From contig NZ_AOIP01000016.1 in the NCBI RefSeq assembly GCF_000337535.1, positions 281,911-343,853 of the forward strand: 61,943 nt of DNA. Reading direction: 5' to 3'. The notes under the pieces were generated by a model. That model was not told where the DNA came from and did not search any database. It saw nothing but the letters and a program-made list of their open reading frames with translations. Shown piece by piece: positions 17,163 through 26,104 of the stretch. This stretch comes from Natrialba aegyptia DSM 13077. GTDB lineage: Archaea; Halobacteriota; Halobacteria; Halobacteriales; Natrialbaceae. The stretch's first letter is position 1; each line of letters begins with the position of its first letter. A program made the translations under genes and the position numbers.

Positions 17163-18446
17163 ATGAGTGACTACCAGCGGATCAGCGAACAGCTGGACGA
17201 CGTCGCCGACGCTCGCGAGGAGGGGCGTCGGAAGATGGACTGGGCCGCCCAACACATGCCCATTCTCGAACACGTCCGCGACGAGTTCACCGCGGACCGT
17301 CCGTTCGAGGGCGAGCGGATCGGGATGGCGATGCACGTCGAGGCGAAGACGGCGATGCTGGTCGAAACGCTCGCCGAAGGCGGCGCGGAGGTGGCCATTA
17401 CGGGCTGCAACCCGCTCTCGACGCACGACGATGTCAGCGCGGCCTTGGACAGCCACGACAACATCACGAGCTACGCGAAACGCGGCGTCGACGACGATGG
17501 GTACTACGCCGCCATCGAGGCCGTCATCGACCACAAGCCGACGATCACCGTCGACGACGGAATGGACCTCGTCGCCGCCATCCACGAGGACTATCCCGAA
17601 CTGATCGAGACCATCATCGGCGGGGCCGAGGAGACGACCACGGGCGTCCACCGCCTGCGCGCGATGGACGAGGACGGTGCACTCGAGTACCCGGTGTTCG
17701 CGGTCAACGACACGCCCATGAAGCGCCTGTTCGACAACGTCCACGGCACCGGCGAATCCTCCCTCGCCTCCATCGCCATGACCACGAACCTCTCGTGGGC
17801 CGGCAAGAACGTCGTCGTCGCCGGCTACGGCTACTGCGGCAAGGGCGTCGCGAAGAAAGCATCGGGCCAGAACGCGAACGTCATCGTCACCGAAGTCGAG
17901 CCCCGGCGCGCCCTCGAAGCCCACATGGAGGGCTACGAGGTCATGCCGATGGCCGAGGCCGCCGAGGTCGGCGACGTCTTCCTCACGACGACCGGCAACC
18001 GCGACGTCATCGTCGACGAGCACTTCGAGAAGATGCAAGACGGCGTCCTGCTCGCTAACGCCGGCCACTTCGACATCGAGATCGACCTCGACGCGCTCGC
18101 CGAGCGCTCCGTCGACCACTACGAAGCCCGCGACGGCGTCGACGCCTACGAGATGGCAGACGGCCGCCGGCTGAACGTCATCGCCAAGGGTCGCCTCGTC
18201 AACCTCGCCGCCCCCATTTCGCTCGGCCACCCCGTCGAAGTTATGGACCAGTCCTTCGGCGTCCAGGCCGCCTGCGTCCGCGAACTCGTCGACAACGGCG
18301 ACGACTACGACGCCGGCGTCCACGACGTACCAGACGAACTCGATACGGAAATCGCCGAGATCAAACTCGAGGCCGAGGGCGTCGAGTTCGACTCGCTGAC
18401 GGACACCCAGCGCGAGTACATGGACAGCTGGGACCAGGGAACGTAA
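17163..18446 (+). CDS. ahcY: Adenosylhomocysteinase (or S-inosylhomocysteine hydrolase)
   Basis: The protein has 427 residues from the ATG at 17163. It hydrolyses S-adenosylhomocysteine, relieving product inhibition of methyltransferases. The substrate segment GGAEETTTGVHRL, the catalytic FAVNDTPMKRLFDNVHGTGE (Lys and Asp-Asn) and the NAD-binding VVVAGYGYCGKGVAKKA are all intact. In Methanocaldococcus the homologous enzyme acts on S-inosylhomocysteine after deamination by DadD. A deaminase of that family lies just upstream here, so the inosyl substrate is possible. Length is normal. Confidence 0.95.
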   Translation: MSDYQRISEQLDDVADAREEGRRKMDWAAQHMPILEHVRDEFTADRPFEGERIGMAMHVEAKTAMLVETLAEGGAEVAITGCNPLSTHDDVSAALDSHDNITSYAKRGVDDDGYYAAIEAVIDHKPTITVDDGMDLVAAIHEDYPELIETIIGGAEETTTGVHRLRAMDEDGALEYPVFAVNDTPMKRLFDNVHGTGESSLASIAMTTNLSWAGKNVVVAGYGYCGKGVAKKASGQNANVIVTEVEPRRALEAHMEGYEVMPMAEAAEVGDVFLTTTGNRDVIVDEHFEKMQDGVLLANAGHFDIEIDLDALAERSVDHYEARDGVDAYEMADGRRLNVIAKGRLVNLAAPISLGHPVEVMDQSFGVQAACVRELVDNGDDYDAGVHDVPDELDTEIAEIKLEAEGVEFDSLTDTQREYMDSWDQGT

Positions 18447-18613
18447 CTGCCACACAACGCGTTCGTTCGGAACGCGGGCCTTCGGATCGGGCGTGCTGGG
18501 TCCGGATGCTCGGGCGTTCCGGTGTTCGTACTCCCTCTGTTGACTCTCGCGAAGTCGTTCGAGCGGAACGGCCATCACCCTGAACTGGGTCGGGTGTGAG
18601 AATCACCTATCGA

Positions 18614-19474
18614 ATGCCAGAGACGCCGTCAGCGTCCGACGAAAGACCGACCGATTCCGCCGAAGCGACCGCTGACGAGAACGCGGGGAAAAGCGACGGC
18701 AGTCGCACGGAGGGAAAGAAGGAACGCAGCGGGGAAGAACCGCCAACGGATCCGCGGTCGTACTCGATCGGGCCGCTGCTCAAACGCTCGCACATCGACT
18801 CGGACGGCCACCTGGAGGTCAGCATCTACGTCGAGGGCACCGGCTCCCTCGACGACATCGACCTCGACGTGTTTCTCAAACGCCCGCGGATCGACCCCGG
18901 CGAGCGAATCGAACTCGGCGTCTTCGTCTCGGGCTGTGACTCCGTCGCCGAGGAAACGATCAGCGTCTTTCACGACCACGACGACGTGCTCGATCTGACC
19001 GATCCGGGAACGGTGCGTCGAAACCGCGTCGATTCGAGCGAGACCGCGGGACCAGCGAACGGGGCATCGAGCGGCGAGGCGAACGTGACCGCGGCCGACG
19101 ACGAAACTGCACCCGAAACGGTGGCCTCTCCCTCGACGCTGTTTCAGCACGGAACGGCGACCGACGATCGAGAACTCCGACAGAAGCCGCTCGACGGCAA
19201 CAGCCGCGATGATCCCGCCTACATCCTCGAGTTCAATACGCGAGCGAGTGCGACGCCCGGGCGATACCGGCTGCCGGTCGTGCTCACGTATCGGTCCGAG
19301 GCGGGAATTAAACAGGAGAAACACGTCCGGACCGTTCGCGTGAATACCTGGCGCGAACGGTGGGAGCCGTGGGTGACTCGCGGTGTGCTTCTGGGCGGCG
19401 TTCTCGGCGTCTGTAGCGCGGTCTATGGTGGCGGTTCCGTGCCAATTCCTGGGGCGCTGGGAGTGGGGTTGTGA
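18614..19474 (+). CDS. Hypothetical membrane-anchored protein, 286 aa
   Basis: The protein has 286 residues from the ATG at 18614; an upstream GTG at 18596 is possible. An acidic, disordered N-terminus (about 50 residues) is followed by a region that looks like one or two immunoglobulin-like beta domains split by an acidic Ser/Ala linker (LEVSIYVEGTGSLDDIDLDV; later GRYRLPVVLTYRSE). A single hydrophobic segment near the C-terminus (GVLLGGVLGVCSAVYGGG) is likely a tail anchor. No signal peptide and no recognised family. Confidence 0.65.
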   Translation: MPETPSASDERPTDSAEATADENAGKSDGSRTEGKKERSGEEPPTDPRSYSIGPLLKRSHIDSDGHLEVSIYVEGTGSLDDIDLDVFLKRPRIDPGERIELGVFVSGCDSVAEETISVFHDHDDVLDLTDPGTVRRNRVDSSETAGPANGASSGEANVTAADDETAPETVASPSTLFQHGTATDDRELRQKPLDGNSRDDPAYILEFNTRASATPGRYRLPVVLTYRSEAGIKQEKHVRTVRVNTWRERWEPWVTRGVLLGGVLGVCSAVYGGGSVPIPGALGVGL

Positions 19475-19547
19475 AAACTGCGATCGCGACCGGTGTGGCG
19501 GACAGGAGAGAGGAACGCCCAAGAGGGCAGCCCGCAAACGTCCGGAC

Positions 19548-20378
19548 ATGGAAACGTCCACACGACAGCGGACGGATGGCCCGGTTCGGTCGACGCTCGT
19601 CGGCATCGGGCTGGCGGTGCTCGGACTGGTCGCCTCGCAGTTCACGTCGCTTCCGGCCGCGCTTCTCGACTCGACGTTGCTCACCAACCCGGGTGGCGCA
19701 TCCAACCTCGCGACGTTCGTCTTTCTCACCCTGAACTTCGCCGGCTTCGTCCTCGTCGGCGGGGCCTACCTCTGGTGGACGGACCGCGGCTGGGGATGGC
19801 TGGATCTCGAGGTGCCGACGCGGCGCGGCTGGAGCTACATCGGCCTCGGCATCGTCGCCAGTATCGCGTTCGTCATGGTCGTCAACACGGTCGCGACGGT
19901 CCTCGAACTGCCCTCGTCCGAGAATCAAGTCATCACGCTGGTCGGGGACGATCCGACCATGGTCCTGCTCATGATCGTCATCGTCTTCCTCTTTAACGCC
20001 CCCGCCGAAGAGTTCCTGTTCCGGAACGTCATTCAAAAGCGCCTGTACGCCGCGTTCAGCCGCATGGGCGCGGTCGTGGCGACGAGCCTCATCTTCGCGG
20101 TGCTTCACATTCCCTCGTACGCCATCGCCATGGACGACGGCACCTTCGCCCCGCCCGGCGCGATCGCCGTCTCGCTCGCCGTCGTCTTCGGCGGCGCGCT
20201 CATCTTCGGCACCCTCTACGCGAAGACCGACAACCTCTTCGTCCCGATCGCGGCCCACGCCGCGTTCAACGCGATCCAGTTCGGCATCCTCTATCTCGTG
20301 CTGCGGTACGCCCCCGACGAACTCGAGACCGCGACGGCTGTGTCGCTCGAAACCGGCCTGGCACTCCTGCCGCTGTAG
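19548..20378 (+). CDS. CPBP-family intramembrane glutamic protease (CAAX-protease-like)
   Basis: The protein has 276 residues from the ATG at 19548. About seven or eight hydrophobic segments carry the catalytic signature PAEEFLFRNVIQ (EExxxR), then FAVLHIPSY (His) and HAAFNAIQFG (HxxxN). These intramembrane proteases cleave prenylated or bacteriocin-like substrates in other organisms; the archaeal substrate is unknown. It starts 73 bp after the preceding gene and lies 57 bp before hjc. Confidence 0.92.
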   Translation: METSTRQRTDGPVRSTLVGIGLAVLGLVASQFTSLPAALLDSTLLTNPGGASNLATFVFLTLNFAGFVLVGGAYLWWTDRGWGWLDLEVPTRRGWSYIGLGIVASIAFVMVVNTVATVLELPSSENQVITLVGDDPTMVLLMIVIVFLFNAPAEEFLFRNVIQKRLYAAFSRMGAVVATSLIFAVLHIPSYAIAMDDGTFAPPGAIAVSLAVVFGGALIFGTLYAKTDNLFVPIAAHAAFNAIQFGILYLVLRYAPDELETATAVSLETGLALLPL

Positions 20379-20435
20379 GCCGTCGCCGACCGCGGTCCCG
20401 CCCCGTTTATTAGCTCCCGCCGGTGATCCTTCCGT

Positions 20436-20957
20436 ATGTCTCAGGCGAAGGGCGACCGCCGCGAACGCGAACTCGTCAACGAACTCGACGAGGCCGGCTT
20501 CGCGGTGATGCGTGCGCCCGCAAGCGGCTCGGCGACGGAACGCGAACTTCCCGACGTACTCGCCGGCGATAGCGAACAGTTCTACGCGATCGAGGCCAAG
20601 TCGAGTTCAGGAGATCCGATCTATCTCACCGGGGAAGAGGTCGAGGCGCTGATCTACTTCGCCCAGAATTTCGGCGCGAAGCCCCGCATCGGGGTTCGAT
20701 TCGACCGCGAGGACTGGTACTTCTTCCACCCCGCGGACCTCCACGTCACCGACGGCGGGAACTATCGGGTCAAAAAAGAGACAGCGCTGGCCGAGGGCAC
20801 CGACTTCGCCGAGTTCGTCGGCGCGTCCGAGAAGGTGACCCTCGACGAGGTCGGCGCGGCGGAAGACGACGGGCCGGACGAGGACGTGCTTCGGGTACTC
20901 AACGCGGTCGAGCAGGGCGTGATGGGAGTCGAGGAGGCAGCAGACGCGCTCGAGTAG
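20436..20957 (+). CDS. hjc: Holliday junction resolvase Hjc
   Basis: The protein has 173 residues. The N-terminal core is of PD-(D/E)XK type: [15 protein letters not shown] (catalytic Glu), [16 protein letters not shown] (Asp) and [10 protein letters not shown] (E-x-K). Hjc cuts four-way DNA junctions in recombination and repair. It is longer than the usual 120-140 residues because of an acidic C-terminal extension after [13 protein letters not shown] that looks like a small helical hairpin ([20 protein letters not shown]). Confidence 0.95.
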   Translation: MSQAKGDRRERELVNELDEAGFAVMRAPASGSATERELPDVLAGDSEQFYAIEAKSSSGDPIYLTGEEVEALIYFAQNFGAKPRIGVRFDREDWYFFHPADLHVTDGGNYRVKKETALAEGTDFAEFVGASEKVTLDEVGAAEDDGPDEDVLRVLNAVEQGVMGVEEAADALE

Positions 20958-20986
20958 AGTGCGTCAACATCCAACTCTCAACGCTG

Positions 20987-22825
20987 CTAGTCCGATTCCG
21001 CCGCGATTTCGCGTACTCGGTCGGGATCGATCGGTTCGTAGCGAACGATGGGATCGAACGCCTCGAGGGCGAATCGATCGCCGCTCGTGATACCGCGCGC
21101 CTCCCGGTCCGCGAGTTCGGTCGCGACGAACCGCCGGGCGACGAGCGCCAGCCGGCCGTTTCCGTCGTCGAGTTCTCGCTGGGCGCTCTCGAGCAACAGC
21201 GCCGCCGTGAAGACGTCGAACACGTAGTGCGCCAGCCGTTTGGCCGACAGTTGTGCGTACTCGTCGTCCGCGCCGGCGAGCGTCGCGAGCGCGGTTAGCA
21301 GGTCGTGGTACTCGTCCTCGACTGTCGCCGCGGTGTCCGCGAGCGCCGGGTGCGAGACGGTTTCGAGTCGCGCCTCGATCGCCGCCTGGAGCGGTTCGTG
21401 GGCCTCCTCGCGGGAGAGCGCCCGGAGCACGTCGAGCGAGAGGACGTTCTCGGTGCCCTCCCAGATCGGCAGGACCTGCGCGTCCCGAAGCAGGCGGTTG
21501 GTGACGAAATCGTTCACGTAGCCGTTGCCGCCGTGGATCTCCATCCCGTAGGAAGCCGTCTCGACGGCCATCCGAGCGGTTCGGGCCTTGGCGATGGGGA
21601 TCAACAGCCGCATGAGCCGATAGGCGTCGTCGGCTGTCTCACCGGCGCGCTCGGCACGCTCGCGTTCGGAAAGCAACCGTGCCGCCTCGAAGACGTAGGT
21701 CGTCGCGGCCTCGTGGGTGACGGCCATGTCGACGAGATCAGCCCGCATCAGCGGGTACTGATCGATCGTCTCGCCGAAGGCCTCGCGGTTCGCGGCGTAG
21801 ATCTTGCTCTCCAGCAGCACCCGGCCAATGATTCCGCAAGAAGCCGCCGCGTTCGACAGGCGCTCGAGATTGAGCATCTCGGCCATCTGCCGGAAGCCGT
21901 TCTCCGACTCTCCGACGAGGAACGCCTTTGCGCCGGTGAACTCGACCTCGCCGGTCGGCACCGAGATGGTGCCGAGTTTGTCCTTCAGCCGCCGGTAGAG
22001 CTGATCGTTGACCGCCTCGGAAGAGAGCGGGCCGTCCTCGAGCCGCTGTCCCTTGGTCAGCGGGCCGTTCTGACCCGAACGATCGGGGTCGGCGTGGGGA
22101 ACGAGAAACATCGAGAGTCCGGCGGTTCCGTCGGGTGCGTCCGCGGTTCGGGCGAGCGCGAGCGTCCCCTCGGCGTCGATATTCGAACAGAACCACTTCT
22201 CGCCGAAGAGTCGCCAGCAATCCGCTTCATCGTCCCACTCGGCGCGGGTTTCGTTCGCGCCGACGTCGCTGCCGCCCTGTTTCTCGGTGAGGAACATCGC
22301 CCCCTCGACCAGACCGTCGTACTCGCGGCTCGTCAGCGCCTCGTAGAACGGCGCGTGCTCGTCGCCGCCGAACTTCTCGAGGACGAGCGCGGCACCGGCG
22401 GTCATCGCGACCGGGCAGTCGAATCCCGGATCGGCGTAGCTAAGCAGGCACTGCATGGCGAGGTTGTGCGCCAGTCCCATCGGCTCGTCGCGCCCCGGCG
22501 GCGCTTCGAACGCGTCCGCGACGATCCCCCGCTCGTAGGCCAGCCGCTCGTTCTCGTACTGGCGTTCCGGGTAGCGGACCAGGTTCTGTACCTCGCCGTC
22601 CCTGTCGTAGGGCTCGAGTTCGGGTCCGTGATCGTCGATGTCGTCGGCGTTGGCTGCGATGGTGTGCCCGACGGTCTCGCCGAAGTCGGCGAGACGGGAC
22701 TCGGCCCAGGTGAACTCGTCGTCGGTATAGACCCGCCGCACTTCGCGTCTGAGCGTTCGGTCGAGGGTCCAGTAGTTGACGCCCCGCCCGTCGCTGAACT
22801 CGGCGTAGTCGATCCCCGTGTCCAT
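20987..22825 (-). CDS. AidB-like acyl-CoA dehydrogenase family flavoprotein
   Basis: The protein has 612 residues. The acyl-CoA dehydrogenase fold is marked by MFLTEKQGGSDVGANETRAE, ALFGEKW-type WRLFGEKWFCSNIDAEGTLA, and IHGGNGYVNDFVTNRLLRDA followed by IWEGTENVLSLDVLRAL. The TEKQGGSD segment, the KLGTISVPTGEVEF region and overall size match E. coli AidB more than fatty-acid beta-oxidation enzymes. AidB binds FAD and DNA and is induced by alkylation. Whether this copy binds DNA or oxidises an acyl-CoA cannot be decided here. It is convergent with hjc. Confidence 0.85.
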   Translation of the reverse strand: MDTGIDYAEFSDGRGVNYWTLDRTLRREVRRVYTDDEFTWAESRLADFGETVGHTIAANADDIDDHGPELEPYDRDGEVQNLVRYPERQYENERLAYERGIVADAFEAPPGRDEPMGLAHNLAMQCLLSYADPGFDCPVAMTAGAALVLEKFGGDEHAPFYEALTSREYDGLVEGAMFLTEKQGGSDVGANETRAEWDDEADCWRLFGEKWFCSNIDAEGTLALARTADAPDGTAGLSMFLVPHADPDRSGQNGPLTKGQRLEDGPLSSEAVNDQLYRRLKDKLGTISVPTGEVEFTGAKAFLVGESENGFRQMAEMLNLERLSNAAASCGIIGRVLLESKIYAANREAFGETIDQYPLMRADLVDMAVTHEAATTYVFEAARLLSERERAERAGETADDAYRLMRLLIPIAKARTARMAVETASYGMEIHGGNGYVNDFVTNRLLRDAQVLPIWEGTENVLSLDVLRALSREEAHEPLQAAIEARLETVSHPALADTAATVEDEYHDLLTALATLAGADDEYAQLSAKRLAHYVFDVFTAALLLESAQRELDDGNGRLALVARRFVATELADREARGITSGDRFALEAFDPIVRYEPIDPDRVREIAAESD

Positions 22826-22914
22826 ACTCGCAATTGTTACCGTGACTCAATAAAATGGGCGTAACAAAACGGGGTGTGCGTTTCGTCGCGTTTGCGCTAG
22901 ACGGGGTTCGCTCG

Positions 22915-23547
22915 CTACTGGGATCGCTTCTCGAGGCGTGTTCGCGGGAAGACGTACACCTGTAGCGAGGCGGGGACGACGCCGTTCGCCTTCACGCTCG
23001 CGTGTGGATAGATCGCGCCGACGACGGGGACGTCCGGGTCGTACGTCTCGTTCGTCCCGTACTCGGCGACGGTGCGGCCGGTCGTCTCGATCCGAACGGC
23101 GTCGGCGCGTCGGTCGGAAACGTCGACGACGGTGAGCCGGTCGCCCGTTTCGCGGTCGACGACCGTGTCACCCGGCCAGATCGCGTGGTCATCGCAGTAA
23201 ACCGGACTGCCGTCGGCGTCGTCTTCGTCGACGAAGACCGCGGTTTCGCAGTCGTGACACTGGACGGCGAGTTCACCCGGCGGCGGGGTGCGCCCGTCCG
23301 TAATCTCGATCGCAACGCGGCGGATGTGCTTACAGCGGACGCCGCGGAAGACGTGATCGGGACAGGTGCATCGACCGCCGGTGAGATCGACGAGGTAGGT
23401 GTGATCGCTGGCGGATTCGACCTCGTAGAGGCCGTCCCCGAGCGGGAGGACGGACATCGGCTCGGTTCGTGCGCGGCGCGAGCGCTGCTCGAGCGTGTCG
23501 GTGGACGGTGCTGGAAGTGTCGCTTTCGGTGACGCTGTTGTTTTCAT
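22915..23547 (-). CDS. SWIM zinc-finger protein
   Basis: The protein has 210 residues from the ATG at 23547; the frame extends further upstream without coding character. The SWIM motif CxCxnCxH is intact: GGRCTCPDHVFRGVRCKHIRRV (residues about 57-78). A second cysteine set CHDCETAVF and YCDDHAIWPGD looks like a zinc ribbon. The C-terminal half is beta-rich. SWIM domains bind DNA or proteins; the partner is not evident. It is transcribed alone and divergent from the pspAB-like gene. Confidence 0.85.
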   Translation of the reverse strand: MKTTASPKATLPAPSTDTLEQRSRRARTEPMSVLPLGDGLYEVESASDHTYLVDLTGGRCTCPDHVFRGVRCKHIRRVAIEITDGRTPPPGELAVQCHDCETAVFVDEDDADGSPVYCDDHAIWPGDTVVDRETGDRLTVVDVSDRRADAVRIETTGRTVAEYGTNETYDPDVPVVGAIYPHASVKANGVVPASLQVYVFPRTRLEKRSQ

Positions 23548-23780
23548 GGGTGCGTCGAGAGTGGTGCTGATGGTCGGGTTGCTATTCAACGAGTGTAGGG
23601 GCTCGAGGCCTATAACGGGTGTGTTCGTTCGAATTGCTGACTTTCGAACGCGGCTGACCATCGAGGTTCGTGATAGTATTCGCGACTCTCCGCGGTCATA
23701 ACTGACAACCGGGCGGCGCGAGCATCGACCGGCGGCGCACAATAGGTGAGTTCTAAGAGGATGGCACCGTTCTCCTCGAT

Positions 23781-24386
23781 ATGGGACTGCTGGACGGACT
23801 CCGTGCCGCCCTCGGATTGCGCGCCGAGACCGACGCCAGACGCGACGCCGACCCCGAAGACCTCTTCGGGATGAGCACCGCCTACCTGACGATGGAAGCG
23901 GAGTTGGGCTACCGGTCGCTCGACGTCGGCGCGCTCTGTTTCTCCGGCGTCGACTCGCGAAGCTTTCGCGACACCGTCGCGGAGGTCGAGTCCATTCTCG
24001 AGGCCGGCCAGAAAGACACCGGCACCGAGTTCACCGTCACGGACGACGACCACGGCTATCACTGGGTCGTGCTCAGAGACACCGATCCGGAGGATCTGAT
24101 CACGAGTATGCACTTCGCGGCGGACACGTTCATCGAACGCGACTACGGGTCTCGCCTGCTCGCAGCCGTGTTCGCGTACGAAAACAGCGACGGGCCGGCG
24201 TACTGGATCTACTCGTTCCGTCGCGGCGCGTACTATCCGTTCGCTCCACGCGCCGGCCGAGAGCGCGATTCGAGTACCGAGTTCAAACTCGAGTCGACGC
24301 TGGACGGCGAATTAGAGATCGAAGGCGAGAAGGAATACTGGTATCCGCTCTGGCCGAGCCAGCAGGGAACCCACCCCTGGGAGTAG
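23781..24386 (+). CDS. PspA-associated protein PspAB-like
   Basis: The protein has 201 residues: MGLLDGLRAALGLRAETDA, then DPEDLFGMSTAYLTMEAELG, HFAADTFIERDYGSRLLAAV and the C-terminal YWYPLWPSQQGTHPWE. This matches, from memory, the conserved haloarchaeal/actinobacterial family named PspA-associated protein PspAB, linked to the envelope-stress PspA system. No pspA gene is in the window. It is soluble with no signal peptide. It is on the same strand as sufS but 290 bp upstream, so not obviously one operon. Confidence 0.75.
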   Translation: MGLLDGLRAALGLRAETDARRDADPEDLFGMSTAYLTMEAELGYRSLDVGALCFSGVDSRSFRDTVAEVESILEAGQKDTGTEFTVTDDDHGYHWVVLRDTDPEDLITSMHFAADTFIERDYGSRLLAAVFAYENSDGPAYWIYSFRRGAYYPFAPRAGRERDSSTEFKLESTLDGELEIEGEKEYWYPLWPSQQGTHPWE

Positions 24387-24410
24387 GCGAACGTGTTGAA
24401 CGAGGTCGCA

Positions 24411-24424
24411 CCAAATATATTTGG
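24411..24424. promoter_or_regulatory. 14-bp AT-rich palindrome CCAAATATATTTGG, probable TATA element
   Basis: This perfect 14-bp palindrome stands out in GC-rich DNA. Its centre is about 26 bp before the first strong stem (from 24443), the normal distance from a TATA box to an archaeal transcription start. It could be a promoter, an operator for a dimeric regulator, or both. Confidence 0.5.
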
Positions 24425-24442
24425 CATCACGCACTTGTCACA

Positions 24443-24540
24443 CAAGCCCATACGAAATGATACGGCAGGCTTGCCACATCATCCCCACCACACCACTTCA
24501 CATCCGAACTGCGCCATACACAGTTCGTCGCCTGCCGCAT
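24443..24540 (+). ncRNA. Candidate structured RNA upstream of sufS
   Basis: Three stems are visible: CAAGCC (24443-24448) with GGCTTG (24468-24473); CGGCAGGC (24463-24470) with GCCTGCCG (24530-24537), 8 perfect bp; and CGAACTG (24505-24511) with CAGTTCG (24521-24527). The first two share bases 24468-24470 and cannot form together, as in an RNA switch. A TATA-like palindrome lies 26 bp upstream. sufS has its own TATA-like box at 24649, so this could be a separate small RNA or a long leader. No known family is recognised. Confidence 0.4.
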
Positions 24541-24648
24541 ACCACTTCCTTTCCATCCCCTTCGATACCTGACGCCTGACTCGATAGTCAGTAGTGACTC
24601 ATCGAGCCGTCTCTCGTGACCGGTTCCCTATCGCGGACCGAAGGAGTG

Positions 24649-24656
24649 TTTTACAT
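24649..24656 (+). promoter_or_regulatory. TATA-like box for leaderless sufS
   Basis: TTTTACAT is centred about 25 bp before the sufS ATG, the spacing of a leaderless haloarchaeal transcript. Confidence 0.5.
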
Positions 24657-24676
24657 CGAAGACTTCCTAGAGAGCA

Positions 24677-25921
24677 ATGAGTCACCAGCATCTCGAGGCG
24701 CTCGACGTCGCGGCTATCCGCGAGGAGTTCCCGATCCTCCAGCGCGAGTTCGACGGCCAGCAGGTCGTCTACCTCGACAACGCGGCGACGACCCAGACGC
24801 CGGACCCGGTCGTCGACGCGATCAGCGACTACTACCGGCGGTACAACGCGAACGTCCACCGCGGGATCCACCACCTGAGCCAGGAGGCCTCGATCGCCTA
24901 CGAGGAGGCCCACGACCGCGTGGCCGAGTTCATCAACGCGGACGGCCGCGAGGAGATCGTCTTCACCAAGAACACGACTGAGGCGGAGAACCTCGTCGCG
25001 TACTCGTGGGGACTGAACGAACTCGGCCCCGAAGACGAGATCGTCCTCACGGAGATGGAACACCACGCCTCGCTGGTCACCTGGCAACAGATCGGCAAGC
25101 GAACCGGAGCCGACGTGAAGTACATCCGGGTGCAAGAGGATGGCCGTCTGGACGCGGAGCACGCCCGCGAACTGATCACCGACGACACCGCGATGCTCTC
25201 GGCGGTCCACGTCTCGAACACGCTCGGCACCGTCAACCCCGTCTCCGAACTCGTCGACATCGCCCACGAGCACGACGCGCTCGCGTTCATCGACGGCGCG
25301 CAGGCCGTTCCCACCCGGCCGGTCGACGTCGAGGATATCGGTGCGGACTTCTACGCGTTCTCCGGACACAAGATGTGCGGTCCGACCGGTATCGGCGTCC
25401 TCTACGGCAAGGAGCACCTGCTTGCCGAGATGGAGCCGTACCTCTACGGCGGCGACATGATCAAGAAGGTGACCTTCGAGGATGCAAAGTGGAACGACCT
25501 CCCCTGGAAGTTCGAGGCCGGCACCCCACTCATCGCGCAGGGAATCGCGCTCGCCGCCGCCATCGACTACGTCGAGGAGATCGGCATGGACCGCATCCGG
25601 GCCCACGAGGAAGCCCTCGCGGAGTACGCCTACGAGCGACTCGCCGAATTCGACGACATCGAAATTTACGGCCCCGAGCCCGGACCGGACCGAGGCGGCC
25701 TCGTCGCCTTCAACCTCGACGACGTCCACGCCCACGACCTCGCCTCGATCATGAACGACTACGCCGTCGCGATCCGGGCGGGCGACCACTGCACCCAGCC
25801 GCTCCACGACAAACTCGGCGTCGCCGCCTCGGCTCGCGCCTCGTTCTACATCTACAACACCCGCGAGGAGATCGACAAACTGGTCACCGCGTTGGACGAC
25901 GCCCGGCAGCTGTTCGCCTGA
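24677..25921 (+). CDS. sufS: Cysteine desulfurase SufS
   Basis: The protein has 414 residues. It is a PLP-dependent class V aminotransferase fold: YLDNAATTQTP near the N-terminus, the PLP lysine in FSGHKMCGPTGIGVLYG, and the active-site cysteine in RAGDHCTQPLH near residue 373. It mobilises sulfur from cysteine for Fe-S cluster assembly. The scaffold gene sufU lies 1.3 kb downstream on the same strand, separated by an HD hydrolase and a small membrane protein. Length is normal for group II desulfurases. Confidence 0.96.
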   Translation: MSHQHLEALDVAAIREEFPILQREFDGQQVVYLDNAATTQTPDPVVDAISDYYRRYNANVHRGIHHLSQEASIAYEEAHDRVAEFINADGREEIVFTKNTTEAENLVAYSWGLNELGPEDEIVLTEMEHHASLVTWQQIGKRTGADVKYIRVQEDGRLDAEHARELITDDTAMLSAVHVSNTLGTVNPVSELVDIAHEHDALAFIDGAQAVPTRPVDVEDIGADFYAFSGHKMCGPTGIGVLYGKEHLLAEMEPYLYGGDMIKKVTFEDAKWNDLPWKFEAGTPLIAQGIALAAAIDYVEEIGMDRIRAHEEALAEYAYERLAEFDDIEIYGPEPGPDRGGLVAFNLDDVHAHDLASIMNDYAVAIRAGDHCTQPLHDKLGVAASARASFYIYNTREEIDKLVTALDDARQLFA

Positions 25922-26104
25922 CGAACACTGCTCCCACCGAACCGTCCGGTTCTGTTGGTGAGAGTCACCGTCTATCGAATACGCCGTCCTCAACGAGTCA
26001 ATACGCTGGCGATTGCGCGGGTTGGCTCTGCCACCGATCCGAGCACGACCGATCAGCATCCAGCAGCGGAGCGCTTATCGGAGTCCCCCGAAAACGCGAC
26101 CGAC

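Noticed and set aside
21305-22864. A 519-codon plus-strand frame opposite the AidB-like gene
   Set aside because: The minus-strand product has full acyl-CoA dehydrogenase motifs; the plus frame has shadow composition only.
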